From Fusibacter sp. 3D3 (GTDB taxonomy: Bacteria; Bacillota; Clostridia; Peptostreptococcales; Acidaminobacteraceae): a stretch of DNA of 64,000 nucleotides. Location: NCBI RefSeq assembly GCF_001748365.1, contig NZ_BDHH01000003.1, positions 40,302 through 104,301 on the forward strand. The letters are read 5' to 3'. Below are positions 27,004 through 35,560 of the stretch, piece after piece. How positions within the stretch are numbered: position 1 is the stretch's first letter; each line of letters begins with the position of its first letter. Below the pieces are notes generated by a model, which saw only the letters and a list, made by a program, of their open reading frames with translations, had not been told where the DNA came from and did not search any database. The translations under genes were made by a program, and so were the position numbers.

Positions 27004-28138
27004 ACTCAAATTAAGACTCCTAAAAGATAATACCACGTTGTATGTGATTATGATTTTAATGAGTCTGTTACTTGCAGGTGTCTTTGGAAACGCTTTTGGG
27101 GGCAATAATAAAGGAACAATATTCATAGAAGATACGACAAAAAGTGTCCTAAATGCAGACTTAATTCATGATTTAGAAGGGGAAGGAAGCTTCAATATCA
27201 AGTTGGTGACTCATGAAGAGGGGCTTAAGCGCGTCTCGGGTAGAGAGGGGCTCATGCTCATACAGTTGAGCGATTCCCTTAAAATTTATGAACTCAAACC
27301 TACGCTGGAACGCTATCAAATCGTAAAAATATTACAAGATACCCGATCAGCTCAAAATGCTCTAGAGCAGTATTCAGAACAGATTTATCAGATCGTTTCA
27401 GAACATTCAGATATAAAAGTGAATAAATCAGAATGGGTTCAAACCGTGAAAGCGAAGGTTAAAGCGTATGAAGAAAGCCAAGCTGTGTTCACTTTAGATC
27501 AGCAGGCCTTTGAAGCAGATCCCTTATCCCATTATGACCCCAAGATTCATTCGATGATAGGCATGACGCTGTTTTTCGTGACCTATTCATTGCTCTTTAC
27601 AGTAGGGGACTATTTAGAGGATAGAAGACTTCATACATTAGATCGTATGATGGTATCTCCGATATCGAGATTTCAGATTTTGACAGCCAACGTTGTGCCC
27701 GCATTTTTGGTCGGTGCCTTTCAAATTGTAATTATGATTTTATGTGGCAAGTTTATATTTGGCATCCAGTGGGGGGAACAGGTAGGCTTGATTCTCGTCA
27801 TAGGGATAATGTACATTTTTACCATGACATCGCTAAGCTTTTTCATCGTAAGTCTTGTGAAGAATATGACTCAACTTGGGGCGATATCGCCCATCATACT
27901 GACGGGAATGGGGATGTTAGGCGGTTGCATGTGGCCACTTGAGATTATAAATTCAAAAATTTTGCTGTCGTTAGCTTCCTTAACGCCTCACAAATGGGCG
28001 ATCAGTGGGATTGAATCGCTTATGATCACGGGCCATGTTTCAAAACAAATGGTTTCTTCACTTGGAATCTTGTTCTTAATGGGCTGTATTTATATGATTT
28101 TAGCGGTAAGAATGCTCAACTATAAAATAAGTGATTAA
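26996..28138 (+). CDS. ABC-2 type permease, second subunit
   Basis: About 380 residues with the same layout as its neighbour: an N-terminal helix (TTLYVIMILMSLLLAGVFG), an extracellular domain and a C-terminal bundle of five to six helices with GMGMLGGCMWPLEI. The start is ATG 26996 behind GGAGG; the upstream in-frame ATG would create a long overlap and a basic leader (SSRRRRR). It is the last gene of the lipoprotein/ABC unit. Confidence 0.87.
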   Translation: MLKLKLRLLKDNTTLYVIMILMSLLLAGVFGNAFGGNNKGTIFIEDTTKSVLNADLIHDLEGEGSFNIKLVTHEEGLKRVSGREGLMLIQLSDSLKIYELKPTLERYQIVKILQDTRSAQNALEQYSEQIYQIVSEHSDIKVNKSEWVQTVKAKVKAYEESQAVFTLDQQAFEADPLSHYDPKIHSMIGMTLFFVTYSLLFTVGDYLEDRRLHTLDRMMVSPISRFQILTANVVPAFLVGAFQIVIMILCGKFIFGIQWGEQVGLILVIGIMYIFTMTSLSFFIVSLVKNMTQLGAISPIILTGMGMLGGCMWPLEIINSKILLSLASLTPHKWAISGIESLMITGHVSKQMVSSLGILFLMGCIYMILAVRMLNYKISD

Positions 28139-28193
28139 ACGCTCTTAAATAACCGTATAAATAGAATACAAAGGTATTTAGGAGGTGCGGCTT

Positions 28194-28592
28194 ATGTTCG
28201 AATCTATTGAAATCAAATCGAAAGAAAGAAATGAAATGATTGACATTATGGATACTATAAAAGAAACCGTGACAAAGAGTGGTGTTAGACATGGTATTAT
28301 CGTCGTATACGTGCCACATTCCACTGCGGCGATCACTGTGAATAAGAACTATGATCCAGTGGTTGAAGACGATATTATGCATAGAATGAGTGAACTCGTT
28401 CCTAAAGATGGACATTATCAACATATCGAAGGCAATTCAGCTGCACATATTAAAGCCTCCATATTTGGAAGTTCTGTAACGTTGATTATCAATGATGGTC
28501 ACATTGAACTCGGGATGTTTCAATCGGTATTCTTCTGTGAATTTGATGGACCACGTAAACGCAAGTATTTTATAAAGATCATTAAGGATTAG
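28194..28592 (+). CDS. YjbQ/UPF0047 family protein
   Basis: 132 residues with the conserved family blocks YVPHSTAAITVNKNYDP, HIEGNSAAHIKASIFG and GMFQSVFFCEFDGPRKRKY. The His/Asn/Glu set lines the active cleft in solved homologues, and weak thiamine-phosphate synthase activity has been reported for the family. The ATG at 28194 lies 9 bases after AGGAGGTG; the GTG within that site is rejected. It is monocistronic, with a terminator following. Confidence 0.9.
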   Translation: MFESIEIKSKERNEMIDIMDTIKETVTKSGVRHGIIVVYVPHSTAAITVNKNYDPVVEDDIMHRMSELVPKDGHYQHIEGNSAAHIKASIFGSSVTLIINDGHIELGMFQSVFFCEFDGPRKRKYFIKIIKD

Positions 28593-28631
28593 TTTGACAC
28601 CCTAATCCTGATATTTATTTCAATTGTAAAC

Positions 28632-28658
28632 GGATCAGCCCAGTGCTGGTCTTTTTTT
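28632..28658 (+). terminator. Rho-independent terminator
   Basis: GATCAGC and GCTGGTC pair (one G-U) around CCAGT, followed by seven T. It ends the YjbQ transcript. Confidence 0.65.
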
Positions 28659-28868
28659 ATATCATTAGTTTTCGTCCAGCTTAGAGGCAGGAATGTTCAG
28701 CCTGCTCTAAGCGGTTAGACGAGGACGTGTCCTGCAAAACAAAGTTTTGACGGACAATGATTAATATCATTAGTTTTCGTCCAGCTTAGAGGCAGGAATG
28801 TTCAACCTGCTCTAAGCGGTTAGACGAGGACGTGTCCGGCAGAACAAAGTTTTGACGGACAATGATTT
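28659..28868. repeat. Tandem pair of 105-bp structured repeats
   Basis: Unit 1 (28659-28763) and unit 2 (28764-28868) are almost identical. Each can fold: an outer stem from ATCATT...GTCC with GGACAATGAT, a strong inner hairpin GCTTAGAGGCAGG/CCTGCTCTAAGC capped by AATGTTCAR, a GGAC-GT-GTCC hairpin, and CAAAACAAAGTTTTG. There is no open frame. The core GGTTAGACGAGGACRTGTCYGGCAAAACAA (given here in parts) recurs in the tandem repeat at 62005-62225. I do not recognise the family; it could be a structured RNA or a non-autonomous mobile unit. Confidence 0.75.
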
Positions 28869-28911
28869 CAGTGCCACAAACGACGGATTCCGTGACAGCG
28901 TTGGCTTTACA

Positions 28912-28940
28912 TTGAATTTTGACGAAGGGTTAGGTATAAT
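28912..28940 (+). promoter_or_regulatory. Promoter of the LevR-type regulator gene
   Basis: TTGAAT (28912-28917) and TATAAT (28935-28940) are separated by 17 bases, about 49 bases before the ATG. Confidence 0.55.
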
Positions 28941-28988
28941 TGAGAAAAGTCAATCGCGGACCTTATAAGTAAAGGAAGTTAGTCCAAT

Positions 28989-31748
28989 ATGAAAAAAGTC
29001 GATCAAATCTATGATTATATGAAACAGCATCAGGATGGGGAAATCACGGCGTCCCAAATAGCAGAAATACTTGAACTGGATCGAACCAATGCCAGTCGAT
29101 ATCTCAACAAACTGTGTCAAGAGGGTCGTGTGATAAAACTTTCTGGACGTCCAGTGCGGTACGTATTGGCTGAAATGCGGACTTCACAATTGCCGACGGA
29201 TCGGAGAGAATCTGCACAAAAGGAGCAAGAAGAAAGGCATTTGTATAATAGAGAGGTGTCCTCGCCAAAACCAGAGTATAATCTTTCGGAGAGAAAGTTT
29301 TCTCTTGATATGCTCATTGGTGCAAGCAAGAGCCTCAATGTGCCGATTCAGCAAGCGAAAGCGGCAATTCTGTATCCGCCTAGGGGTCTGCACACTTTGA
29401 TTCTGGGCGAGACAGGCGTGGGTAAATCCATGTTCGCTGAGCTCATGTATCAGTTTGCAAAGGAAGCCCATATGCTCAGAGAGAATGCACCCTTTGTACG
29501 TTTTAACTGTGCGGATTATGGTGAAAATCCTCAACTGCTCATGGCTCAAATCTTCGGTGTGAAGAAGGGGGCCTATACAGGCGCTGAAAAGGACCGTGAT
29601 GGCCTCTTAAAGAAAGCAGATCAGGGGATTCTTTTTTTAGATGAAGTCCATAGGCTTTCAAATCAGGGGCAAGAGATGCTCTTTACTTTTATAGACAAAG
29701 GTCAGTTTAGCAGATTGGGCGACAGTGAAGAACGGCAGAGTGCAGAGGTCCAAATCATAGCGGCAACCACTGAAGAACCTGAATCCGTGCTGTTAAAAAC
29801 ATTTACCCGACGGATTCCCATGACGATCAAGTTACCACCTCTAAAAGAGCGTGGTCTTAAAGATCGCTATAAACTTATAGAGACTTTTATAAAAGAAGAA
29901 TCCAAACGACTCTCCAAAAGTATTTACATCAATCGAAATGCGCTTGAGTCCATGTTGCTTTACGAATGTCCGAGCAATATAGGACAGCTTAAAAGCGACA
30001 TTCAATTGTCGTGCGCCAAGGCATTTTTAAATTTTAAATCACAGCGGAAAAATTATATTTTAATAGAACAATCCGATTTGCCACAACAGGTAAAAAAAGG
30101 GTCTATGAAAATAAAAGAGCACCGTCAAAAACTTGAAAAATTACTCAAATATCAAGAGGATATCTATAAGTTTTACTATGATGAAGAAGATACCTATCTC
30201 AACGAAGGCTTACTTCGAGAACCCCATTTTTATGAAAGCATTGAAAACCGTCTTGAAGACCTCAGAGCTGAGGGCAAAACAGAAGAAGAAATTACTCAAA
30301 TCATGAGTCTTGATATTGAACTGCATTTTCAAAAGTATATCGTGGAAATTCCAGAGCAATACAAAAAAGAAGAGATTGGCAAGGTGGTTGACAGCGAAAT
30401 TGTGGATATCACGGGTGAAATTTTAACTTATGCACAGGATAGACTCAATAAAGTTTATGATGAAAAAATATACTTTGGATTAGCACTTCATTTGCAAGGG
30501 AGTATAGAAAGAATCAAGAGTCATCGCTCTATTTATCACCCTAAGCTCAACGTGATTAGAGTCAATTATCCAGATGAGTTTGTGGTGGCAATGGAAATTG
30601 CCAAGAGGATTGATCAAACTTTTGAAATCGAAACGCCCCTAGATGAGATTGGTTATCTTGCTATGTTTTTAGCTTCCAATCCCTATACGATGGAAGGTGA
30701 AATAGAAGATTTAGTGGGGGTTTTGCTCATCATGCATGGTAATTCCACAGCCACGAGTATGGCACAGGTTATCAATGATCTCGTTGGGACGGAACATTGC
30801 GAAGCGCTTGACATGCCACTGAGTATGCGACCAGAAGTGATGTATGACATGGCTAAAACAAAAGTCGAGAAGATCAATAAGGGCCGAGGTGTTTTGATCC
30901 TAGTGGACATGGGGTCACTTACAAGCTTTGGAGAGATGATTTATGAAGAGACAGGCATATTGACGAAGACACTGGATAAAGCAAGTACACCAACGGTTTT
31001 AGATGCCTGTAGAAAGGCGGTTTTGGGTAGGGACCTTATAGAAATTTATAATTCCTGCCTAGAGTTGAGCGGCAATGTCATTAAGGCGCGTAGGCATCCT
31101 AAGAAGCCCTTGATCATTACGGCTTGCTTTACTGGAGAGGGTGCAAGCGAAAAATTAAGGCAGATTATTGAAGATCGCCTTGAGCTTGATGCGGTCTATC
31201 AGATCATCAGTCTCAATTTAATGGATAGACGCGAATTTGTCAGTATGGTTGATTTTTATAAAGATGCTTATGATGTGCTGGCGATCGTGGGGACTGTTGA
31301 GATTGAGGTGGATGGGATTCCCTATATTTCTGCAGTGGATTTGCTTTCGGGTGTTGGGATAGAGGTTTTAAGAGAGATCATAGAGCGAGAAGATTTATTC
31401 TATAAGATTGAACAATCCCTAGGTGCACATATTAAATCGGTAAACAGTACGACTCTACTGAGTCGGGTAAGGCATTTTATCGAGCGTACGGAGAAAGTCC
31501 TGAAGGTCAATATTGATCAAGATGTAAAAGTGGGTATCGCCCTACACCTTAGTTTCTTAGTGGATAATTTGGTCCAGAAAATCGTGTCTAAACCTAAAAC
31601 AGAACTCGATGAGTTTATGTCTCAATACTCACTTGAAATGGAGCTTATCCACAATGAATTGATATCACTTGAGCAAAACTATGAAATTCGGTTTTCCACA
31701 AGTGATCAGACTTATATTTTAAAGATGTTTTTGGCGAATAGTGAGTGA
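28989..31748 (+). CDS. LevR-family sigma-54-dependent activator with PRD and PTS-like domains
   Basis: 919 residues. An N-terminal winged helix (ITASQIAEILELDRTNASRY) precedes the AAA+ domain with Walker A LGETGVGKSMF, the sigma-54 contact loop GAYTGA (about residue 193) and Walker B ILFLDEVHR. Then come PRD1 (IYFGLALHLQGS), an EIIA-mannose-like domain (VLLIMHGNSTATSMAQVIND), an EIIB-like stretch and PRD2 (VGIALHLSFLVDNL). Such proteins open sigma-54 promoters of PTS operons and are tuned by phosphorylation from HPr/EII. No PTS genes are adjacent; a matching sigma-54 promoter lies 17.6 kb away at 49390, so it is a candidate regulator of that operon. Confidence 0.92.
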   Translation: MKKVDQIYDYMKQHQDGEITASQIAEILELDRTNASRYLNKLCQEGRVIKLSGRPVRYVLAEMRTSQLPTDRRESAQKEQEERHLYNREVSSPKPEYNLSERKFSLDMLIGASKSLNVPIQQAKAAILYPPRGLHTLILGETGVGKSMFAELMYQFAKEAHMLRENAPFVRFNCADYGENPQLLMAQIFGVKKGAYTGAEKDRDGLLKKADQGILFLDEVHRLSNQGQEMLFTFIDKGQFSRLGDSEERQSAEVQIIAATTEEPESVLLKTFTRRIPMTIKLPPLKERGLKDRYKLIETFIKEESKRLSKSIYINRNALESMLLYECPSNIGQLKSDIQLSCAKAFLNFKSQRKNYILIEQSDLPQQVKKGSMKIKEHRQKLEKLLKYQEDIYKFYYDEEDTYLNEGLLREPHFYESIENRLEDLRAEGKTEEEITQIMSLDIELHFQKYIVEIPEQYKKEEIGKVVDSEIVDITGEILTYAQDRLNKVYDEKIYFGLALHLQGSIERIKSHRSIYHPKLNVIRVNYPDEFVVAMEIAKRIDQTFEIETPLDEIGYLAMFLASNPYTMEGEIEDLVGVLLIMHGNSTATSMAQVINDLVGTEHCEALDMPLSMRPEVMYDMAKTKVEKINKGRGVLILVDMGSLTSFGEMIYEETGILTKTLDKASTPTVLDACRKAVLGRDLIEIYNSCLELSGNVIKARRHPKKPLIITACFTGEGASEKLRQIIEDRLELDAVYQIISLNLMDRREFVSMVDFYKDAYDVLAIVGTVEIEVDGIPYISAVDLLSGVGIEVLREIIEREDLFYKIEQSLGAHIKSVNSTTLLSRVRHFIERTEKVLKVNIDQDVKVGIALHLSFLVDNLVQKIVSKPKTELDEFMSQYSLEMELIHNELISLEQNYEIRFSTSDQTYILKMFLANSE

Positions 31749-31920
31749 AGTGGTGGTTGTCCCACCCTAATATTACACTCAAAGGGATAGAGTCCTCGGC
31801 GGGGGCTGGGGATATGTTGATGTGAAACGTATCATAAGTAATCCCAAAAGTGAGTGGGATGGATGAATGTTAACTCTTTTGTAGCCTAGTTTATGTTGAT
31901 GGTTTTAAATATACAATGGG

Positions 31921-31951
31921 ATCGACCGCATTCGAACGCGGTCGATTTTTT
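31921..31951 (+). terminator. Hairpin with GACCGC/GCGGTC arms, terminator-like
   Basis: ATCGACCGC and GCGGTCGAT pair perfectly around ATTCGAAC, followed by TTTTTTA. It could end the preceding transcript, but the arms contain the same GGTCGA word as the operator-like palindromes at 32022-32063. The 170 bases between the regulator's stop and this hairpin hold no gene I can see. Confidence 0.6.
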
Positions 31952-31987
31952 ATGAATAGAGGAGAACAAAAAAGCTATTTACTGCTG

Positions 31988-32063
31988 TTGAAAGCTTTTA
32001 AAGATATGGTATAATGTAATTGACCGCGGTCGAAAAAATATTCGACCTTTGCGATGCGGTCGA
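31988..32063 (+). promoter_or_regulatory. Promoter with GGTCGA-type operator palindromes
   Basis: TTGAAA (31988-31993) and TATAAT (32010-32015) are 16 bases apart. Directly downstream is the perfect palindrome GACCGCGGTC (32022-32031), then TTCGACC...GCGGTCGA (32041-32063). Position over the start of transcription suggests repression, most simply by the DNA-binding protein encoded next (inference). Confidence 0.65.
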
Positions 32064-32080
32064 TTTATGAGGTGATGATT

Positions 32081-33397
32081 ATGTTTGATATTTTAAGTAT
32101 ACTGATGAATGGTGAAACTAAGTACCTCGAGTTTAAAGAAAAATACTCTAAAACGATATTAAAAACTGTATCTGCATTTTCAAATTATCATGATGGTAAA
32201 ATCATGATCGGTATTTCGGATGACGGCCACGTCATAGGGGTTGAAAAGCCTAATGAAGTACGGTTGAGTATTGAAAATACAATCGATGATAGTATTAAGC
32301 CAAGACCTAATTATGAAATAGAAATGCTGGCTATTGAAAATAGAAATGTACTTGTTATTTCTATTTTTAAGGGTTATCAAACGCCATATGTTCTAGACCG
32401 GAAAGCTTACAAACGAGCAGATACTTCAACTGTAGAAATAGACAAACATGGATATGATGAACTCGTACTTCTAGGTAGAAATTTAGCCTATGAGGAACTT
32501 GAATATATGGGGGAAAATCTAAAATTTAGAAATTTAGAAAGACTATTGGCAGATAAGCTTGGGATAGCAGAAGTTAACGAAGATATCCTTAAATCACTTG
32601 AACTTATTCAAAAAGAAAAATACACAAATGCTGCAGCAATTGTTGCAGATTCAAACGCGTTCACAGACAGAGGAATGGACTTCATTTGTTATGGAGATCA
32701 ATCTATGATGACATTCAAGGATAGAATAAACTTGAAGTCTGTTTCAGTTATAGAAGAATTTGAAACCGCTATGTTATTCTATAAAAAGCATATTAATCAA
32801 GGTGATAGGATAATGGGGGCATTCAGGGAGTCTTTTGAAGAAGTGCCAGAAGAAGCTTATAGAGAGGCGGTCGCAAACGCAATCATTCATAGGGATTATG
32901 GTAGAAGAGGGAATAATAGAGTTGAGATTTTTGAAGATCGAGTCGAGATAACTTCTATCGGCGGGTTACCCGTTGGAATTTCTAAAGAAGAATACTTAAA
33001 TGGCAATTTTTCAAATGCTAGAAATAGAATAATTGCAGATATATTTTTAAGATGCAAAATTATAGAGAAAATGGGAACTGGTGTTAGAAGAATAAAATAT
33101 GTATATAGTTCATTTAAACAAAGTCCTGAGTTCAAAGTGTTTGAGAATTCAATTCAGGTCATCCTTCCAAGATTAGATATGGCAGCAGAATTCAATACAA
33201 AGCAAGCCGATTTGACAATGGAAGAAGAGAAATTGCTTAATTATATTAAGTCTACAAAGGGAATAAGCCGCATAGATACTGAAAAATACATGGGTATCGG
33301 CAAAACTAAAGCGACTAACTTGATAAATGGATTACTGGATAAAGATGTAGTTATCAAAATAGGTGTTGGCAAAAATACAAAGTATAAATGTAAATAG
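32081..33397 (+). CDS. AlbA/Schlafen-type ATP-binding transcriptional regulator
   Basis: 438 residues. An AlbA_2/SLFN domain at the N-terminus (EFKEKYSKTILKTVSAFSNY, then GKIMIGISDDGHVIGV) is followed by a GHKL-like region (AYREAVANAIIHRDYGRRGN, VEIFEDRVEITSIGGLP) and a C-terminal winged helix (ISRIDTEKYMGIGKTKATNL). The family is described as ATP-dependent helicase-like regulators (ATP-binding protein, COG2865). The ATG at 32081 follows GAGGTGATG. It stands alone under a promoter crowded with palindromes. Such genes are frequent in accessory DNA and may have defence roles. Confidence 0.82.
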   Translation: MFDILSILMNGETKYLEFKEKYSKTILKTVSAFSNYHDGKIMIGISDDGHVIGVEKPNEVRLSIENTIDDSIKPRPNYEIEMLAIENRNVLVISIFKGYQTPYVLDRKAYKRADTSTVEIDKHGYDELVLLGRNLAYEELEYMGENLKFRNLERLLADKLGIAEVNEDILKSLELIQKEKYTNAAAIVADSNAFTDRGMDFICYGDQSMMTFKDRINLKSVSVIEEFETAMLFYKKHINQGDRIMGAFRESFEEVPEEAYREAVANAIIHRDYGRRGNNRVEIFEDRVEITSIGGLPVGISKEEYLNGNFSNARNRIIADIFLRCKIIEKMGTGVRRIKYVYSSFKQSPEFKVFENSIQVILPRLDMAAEFNTKQADLTMEEEKLLNYIKSTKGISRIDTEKYMGIGKTKATNLINGLLDKDVVIKIGVGKNTKYKCK

Positions 33398-33414
33398 TCC
33401 CTATTTCCACACTC

Positions 33415-33573
33415 ACTGAAATGCGATCCCCAGAACGATACCACAAGTAATGAGCTGATCAAAAAACTTCGATATCTAGGTAAGATTATAAAAGTCGGAA
33501 ATATGGGTCTGGAATCGGTTTCCAATATACGCCAAAATTTGACGAAATTACATTTGTAGTGTATAATAGGGGT
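33415..33573 (+). pseudogene. Remnant of a winged-helix C-terminus
   Basis: One frame gives SNELIKKLRYLGKIIKVGN; after a frame change SGIGFQYTPKFDEITFVV follows. This matches the tail of AlbA/Fic-type winged-helix domains (LxxLGxIxKVGxGxGxxY). It directly follows the intact regulator and looks like debris of a paralogue. Confidence 0.35.
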
Positions 33574-33650
33574 AAGAATACTTTCGGTGACCAGTGTTCT
33601 GGAACTTAATATTTGATTTTAAAGCCACTTAATTTGAAGTGGCTTTTTTG
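33574..33650 (+). ncRNA. Candidate small RNA of about 77 nt
   Basis: TTGACG (33539-33544) and TATAAT (33562-33567), 17 bases apart, form a strong promoter. About 75 bases later a perfect terminator follows (AAAGCCACTT/AAGTGGCTTT, then TTTT, 33621-33650). Between them is no usable reading frame, but a CCAG-TGTT-CTGG hairpin can form. It could be a stand-alone sRNA or a short attenuated leader for the small membrane protein gene downstream. It is not assigned to a known family. Confidence 0.45.
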
Positions 33651-33717
33651 CATTCAAACCTTTATATATGAAAACCGATAATGATGTGAGCGTTTGAAAA
33701 TGAAAGTAGGTGAATTT

Positions 33718-33864
33718 ATGTGGGGAATAGTAGCGGTTCTAATTGTTTTATGGCTTCTTGGGGTCATAACTGCAAATACGATTGGAGGACTTATTCATAT
33801 TCTTTTAGTAATTGCAATTATTGTGGTTTTATTAAGAGTAATCAGAGGCGATAGAATGCTTTAG
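33718..33864 (+). CDS. Lmo0937-family small membrane protein
   Basis: 48 residues starting MWGIVAVLIVLWLLGVITAN and ending LLRVIRGDRML: two tightly packed hydrophobic helices with a Gly-Gly turn. This is the profile of the widespread lmo0937-type (DUF5670) peptides of Gram-positives, often stress-induced. The ATG at 33718 is preceded by GTAGGTGA. Its function is unknown. Confidence 0.75.
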   Translation: MWGIVAVLIVLWLLGVITANTIGGLIHILLVIAIIVVLLRVIRGDRML

Positions 33865-33918
33865 CAAAAGACGTGGTTGAGAGGTTTAAAATAAATATTG
33901 ACCAAATTGGAGAAAAAA

Positions 33919-34323
33919 ATGGAAGAAAAATCAAGAGCATCAGAACTATTAGAAACGCAATTAGCAGACAGTGAACAAAAAGAGATCAAAAGAGTTGAAA
34001 TCAATAAGCATCTAGAAAAAAGATTAAAGCTTAAAAACACTGTTTGGTATATTTGCGGTATGTTGGAGGTTCTTTTTACTTTTAGACTTGTTTTCAAAGT
34101 CATAGGCGCTAATCCAACCAGTATTTTTGTACGTGTAATTTACAATGTCTCTGGTGCATTTCTAGCACCGTTCAATGGGATATTCAGAGCGGCTGTAAGC
34201 AATGGCGTCGAAACAAAGTCTGTATTGGAACCCATGATTATAATCGCAATGATCGTTTATGCAACGCTTGCCTACGGCATCGTCAGATTAATTGAAATTT
34301 ATGATCCTAAAAGGGTTCGATAG
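33919..34323 (+). CDS. YggT-family membrane protein with N-terminal coiled coil
   Basis: 134 residues. A charged coiled-coil segment of about 40 residues is followed by the YggT domain: FTFRLVFKVIGANPTSIFVR, PFNGIF and a second helix ending in VRLIEIYD. YggT proteins act at the division site or in osmotic tolerance in some bacteria. The ATG at 33919 sits behind TTGGAG; a TTG at 33898 would add seven residues. It is 54 bases downstream of the lmo0937-type gene and probably co-transcribed. Confidence 0.75.
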   Translation: MEEKSRASELLETQLADSEQKEIKRVEINKHLEKRLKLKNTVWYICGMLEVLFTFRLVFKVIGANPTSIFVRVIYNVSGAFLAPFNGIFRAAVSNGVETKSVLEPMIIIAMIVYATLAYGIVRLIEIYDPKRVR

Positions 34324-34380
34324 ACAGAACTGTCCAATGCGTGACGGCTATGTAAGTTTCTATAGCGTATTAAGAGTAAG

Positions 34381-34414
34381 CAAACAGTCTCAGAAATATG
34401 AGGCTGTTTTTTTT
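34381..34414 (+). terminator. Rho-independent terminator
   Basis: AACAGTCTCA pairs with TGAGGCTGTT (one G-U) around GAAATA, followed by T-rich sequence. Confidence 0.7.
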
Positions 34415-34487
34415 ACCTTCTATTGATATGTGAGGCATGAATAAGGTAGAATAAGGGTAAAATAAAGATAAAAAAGGGGTATCTCCA

Positions 34488-35450
34488 ATGGCGAAATACG
34501 ATAATATGCTTGCGATTTTATGGATGCTCGGTTCGGGTTCTAAAATGACAGCGAAGCAAATAGCCGATAAACTAGAGCTTAATATCCGAACCGTTTATCG
34601 CTATATAGACGCCCTTTGTGTAAGTGGTGTCCCCATTATTTCAGACATGGGACAAAATGGCGGTTATCGTTTGCTGAATAATTTTATCAAGGCGCCTTTG
34701 ATTTTTGATGTCAAGGAGCAGAAATCACTGCTTCATGCTGCGGTATTTGCAAGCGAATCGGGTTATCCATTCGATGAGGCATTGAACAGTGCAACTCAAA
34801 AATTAAAAATGTACTCAAACGCAGAACAAGAACAGATGCTCAAACGTCATTTAGAGGGGTTTGAAGTCATAAGCCGGAATCTAGCGCCATCTGTTAAGGC
34901 GACTTTGGAGGCGCTAGAAAGTGCAATCGCCAATGAGTATTCACTAGAGATAGAGTATCAGACAGGCCATGAGAATCATTCTAAAGTGAGAGTAATCGAC
35001 CCCTATGGCATGCTTTATTGGAATAACAAATGGTACACAGTTGGCTATTGCCATCTCAGAAATGAAATCAGAAGCTTCAAAGCTGAAAGGATTTTACAAA
35101 TAAAGCAGACTGAGGAAACCTTTAAGAGGCCAGCATCTTTTTCTGCGAGGACATTTTTTCTTAATAATCTGCTCCCAAATTTACAAGAAATGAACGCAGG
35201 TATTTCGTTGATCATTGAGGGGAGACAAGAGGTGTTAGAGGATTTGTGTATCCATTGGTTCTTAGGACATCATTTGAAAGAATGCACGTCCAATAGGGCT
35301 CTATTTTTAATAGATGAAGAAGCACTTCATGCCTATGTGCCCTATTTTCTCTTACCCTATGGCAAGGCAGTTCAAATTATTCAGCCGCAGAGTTTAAAGC
35401 AAAAACTGGTCTCTATTACATCAGAATTAATGGCATATTATCAATTATAA
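34488..35450 (+). CDS. WYL-domain transcriptional regulator (YafY/DeoR type)
   Basis: 320 residues. An HTH_11 winged helix (KMTAKQIADKLELNIRTVYR, then YIDALCVSGVPI) is followed by a WYL domain (SLEIEYQTGHENHSKVRVID, PYGMLYWNNKWYTVGYCHLR, EIRSFKAERI) that binds nucleic-acid-related ligands in other members. It precedes a DJ-1/PfpI gene by 110 bases with a terminator between, so it may regulate that gene. RBS AAGGGG. Confidence 0.88.
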   Translation: MAKYDNMLAILWMLGSGSKMTAKQIADKLELNIRTVYRYIDALCVSGVPIISDMGQNGGYRLLNNFIKAPLIFDVKEQKSLLHAAVFASESGYPFDEALNSATQKLKMYSNAEQEQMLKRHLEGFEVISRNLAPSVKATLEALESAIANEYSLEIEYQTGHENHSKVRVIDPYGMLYWNNKWYTVGYCHLRNEIRSFKAERILQIKQTEETFKRPASFSARTFFLNNLLPNLQEMNAGISLIIEGRQEVLEDLCIHWFLGHHLKECTSNRALFLIDEEALHAYVPYFLLPYGKAVQIIQPQSLKQKLVSITSELMAYYQL

Positions 35451-35451
35451 T

Positions 35452-35486
35452 AGCATCACTGACAGCAGTTGTCAGCGATGCTGTTT
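35452..35486 (+). terminator. Rho-independent terminator
   Basis: AGCATCACTGACA pairs with TGTCAGCGATGCT (one mismatch) around a GCAGT loop, then GTTTTA. Confidence 0.65.
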
Positions 35487-35560
35487 TATAATGAAGATGA
35501 GTTCATATAGATGGCGTGAACGTTTGATAAGCGCTTAAAAGCGCATTAGGAGGGTACGAC

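Noticed and set aside
28659..28868. Integron attC-like words (GTTCAAC and GTTAGAC) in the tandem repeats
   Set aside because: The two core-like boxes are only about 26 bases apart, there is no integrase, and no gene cassettes lie between the units.
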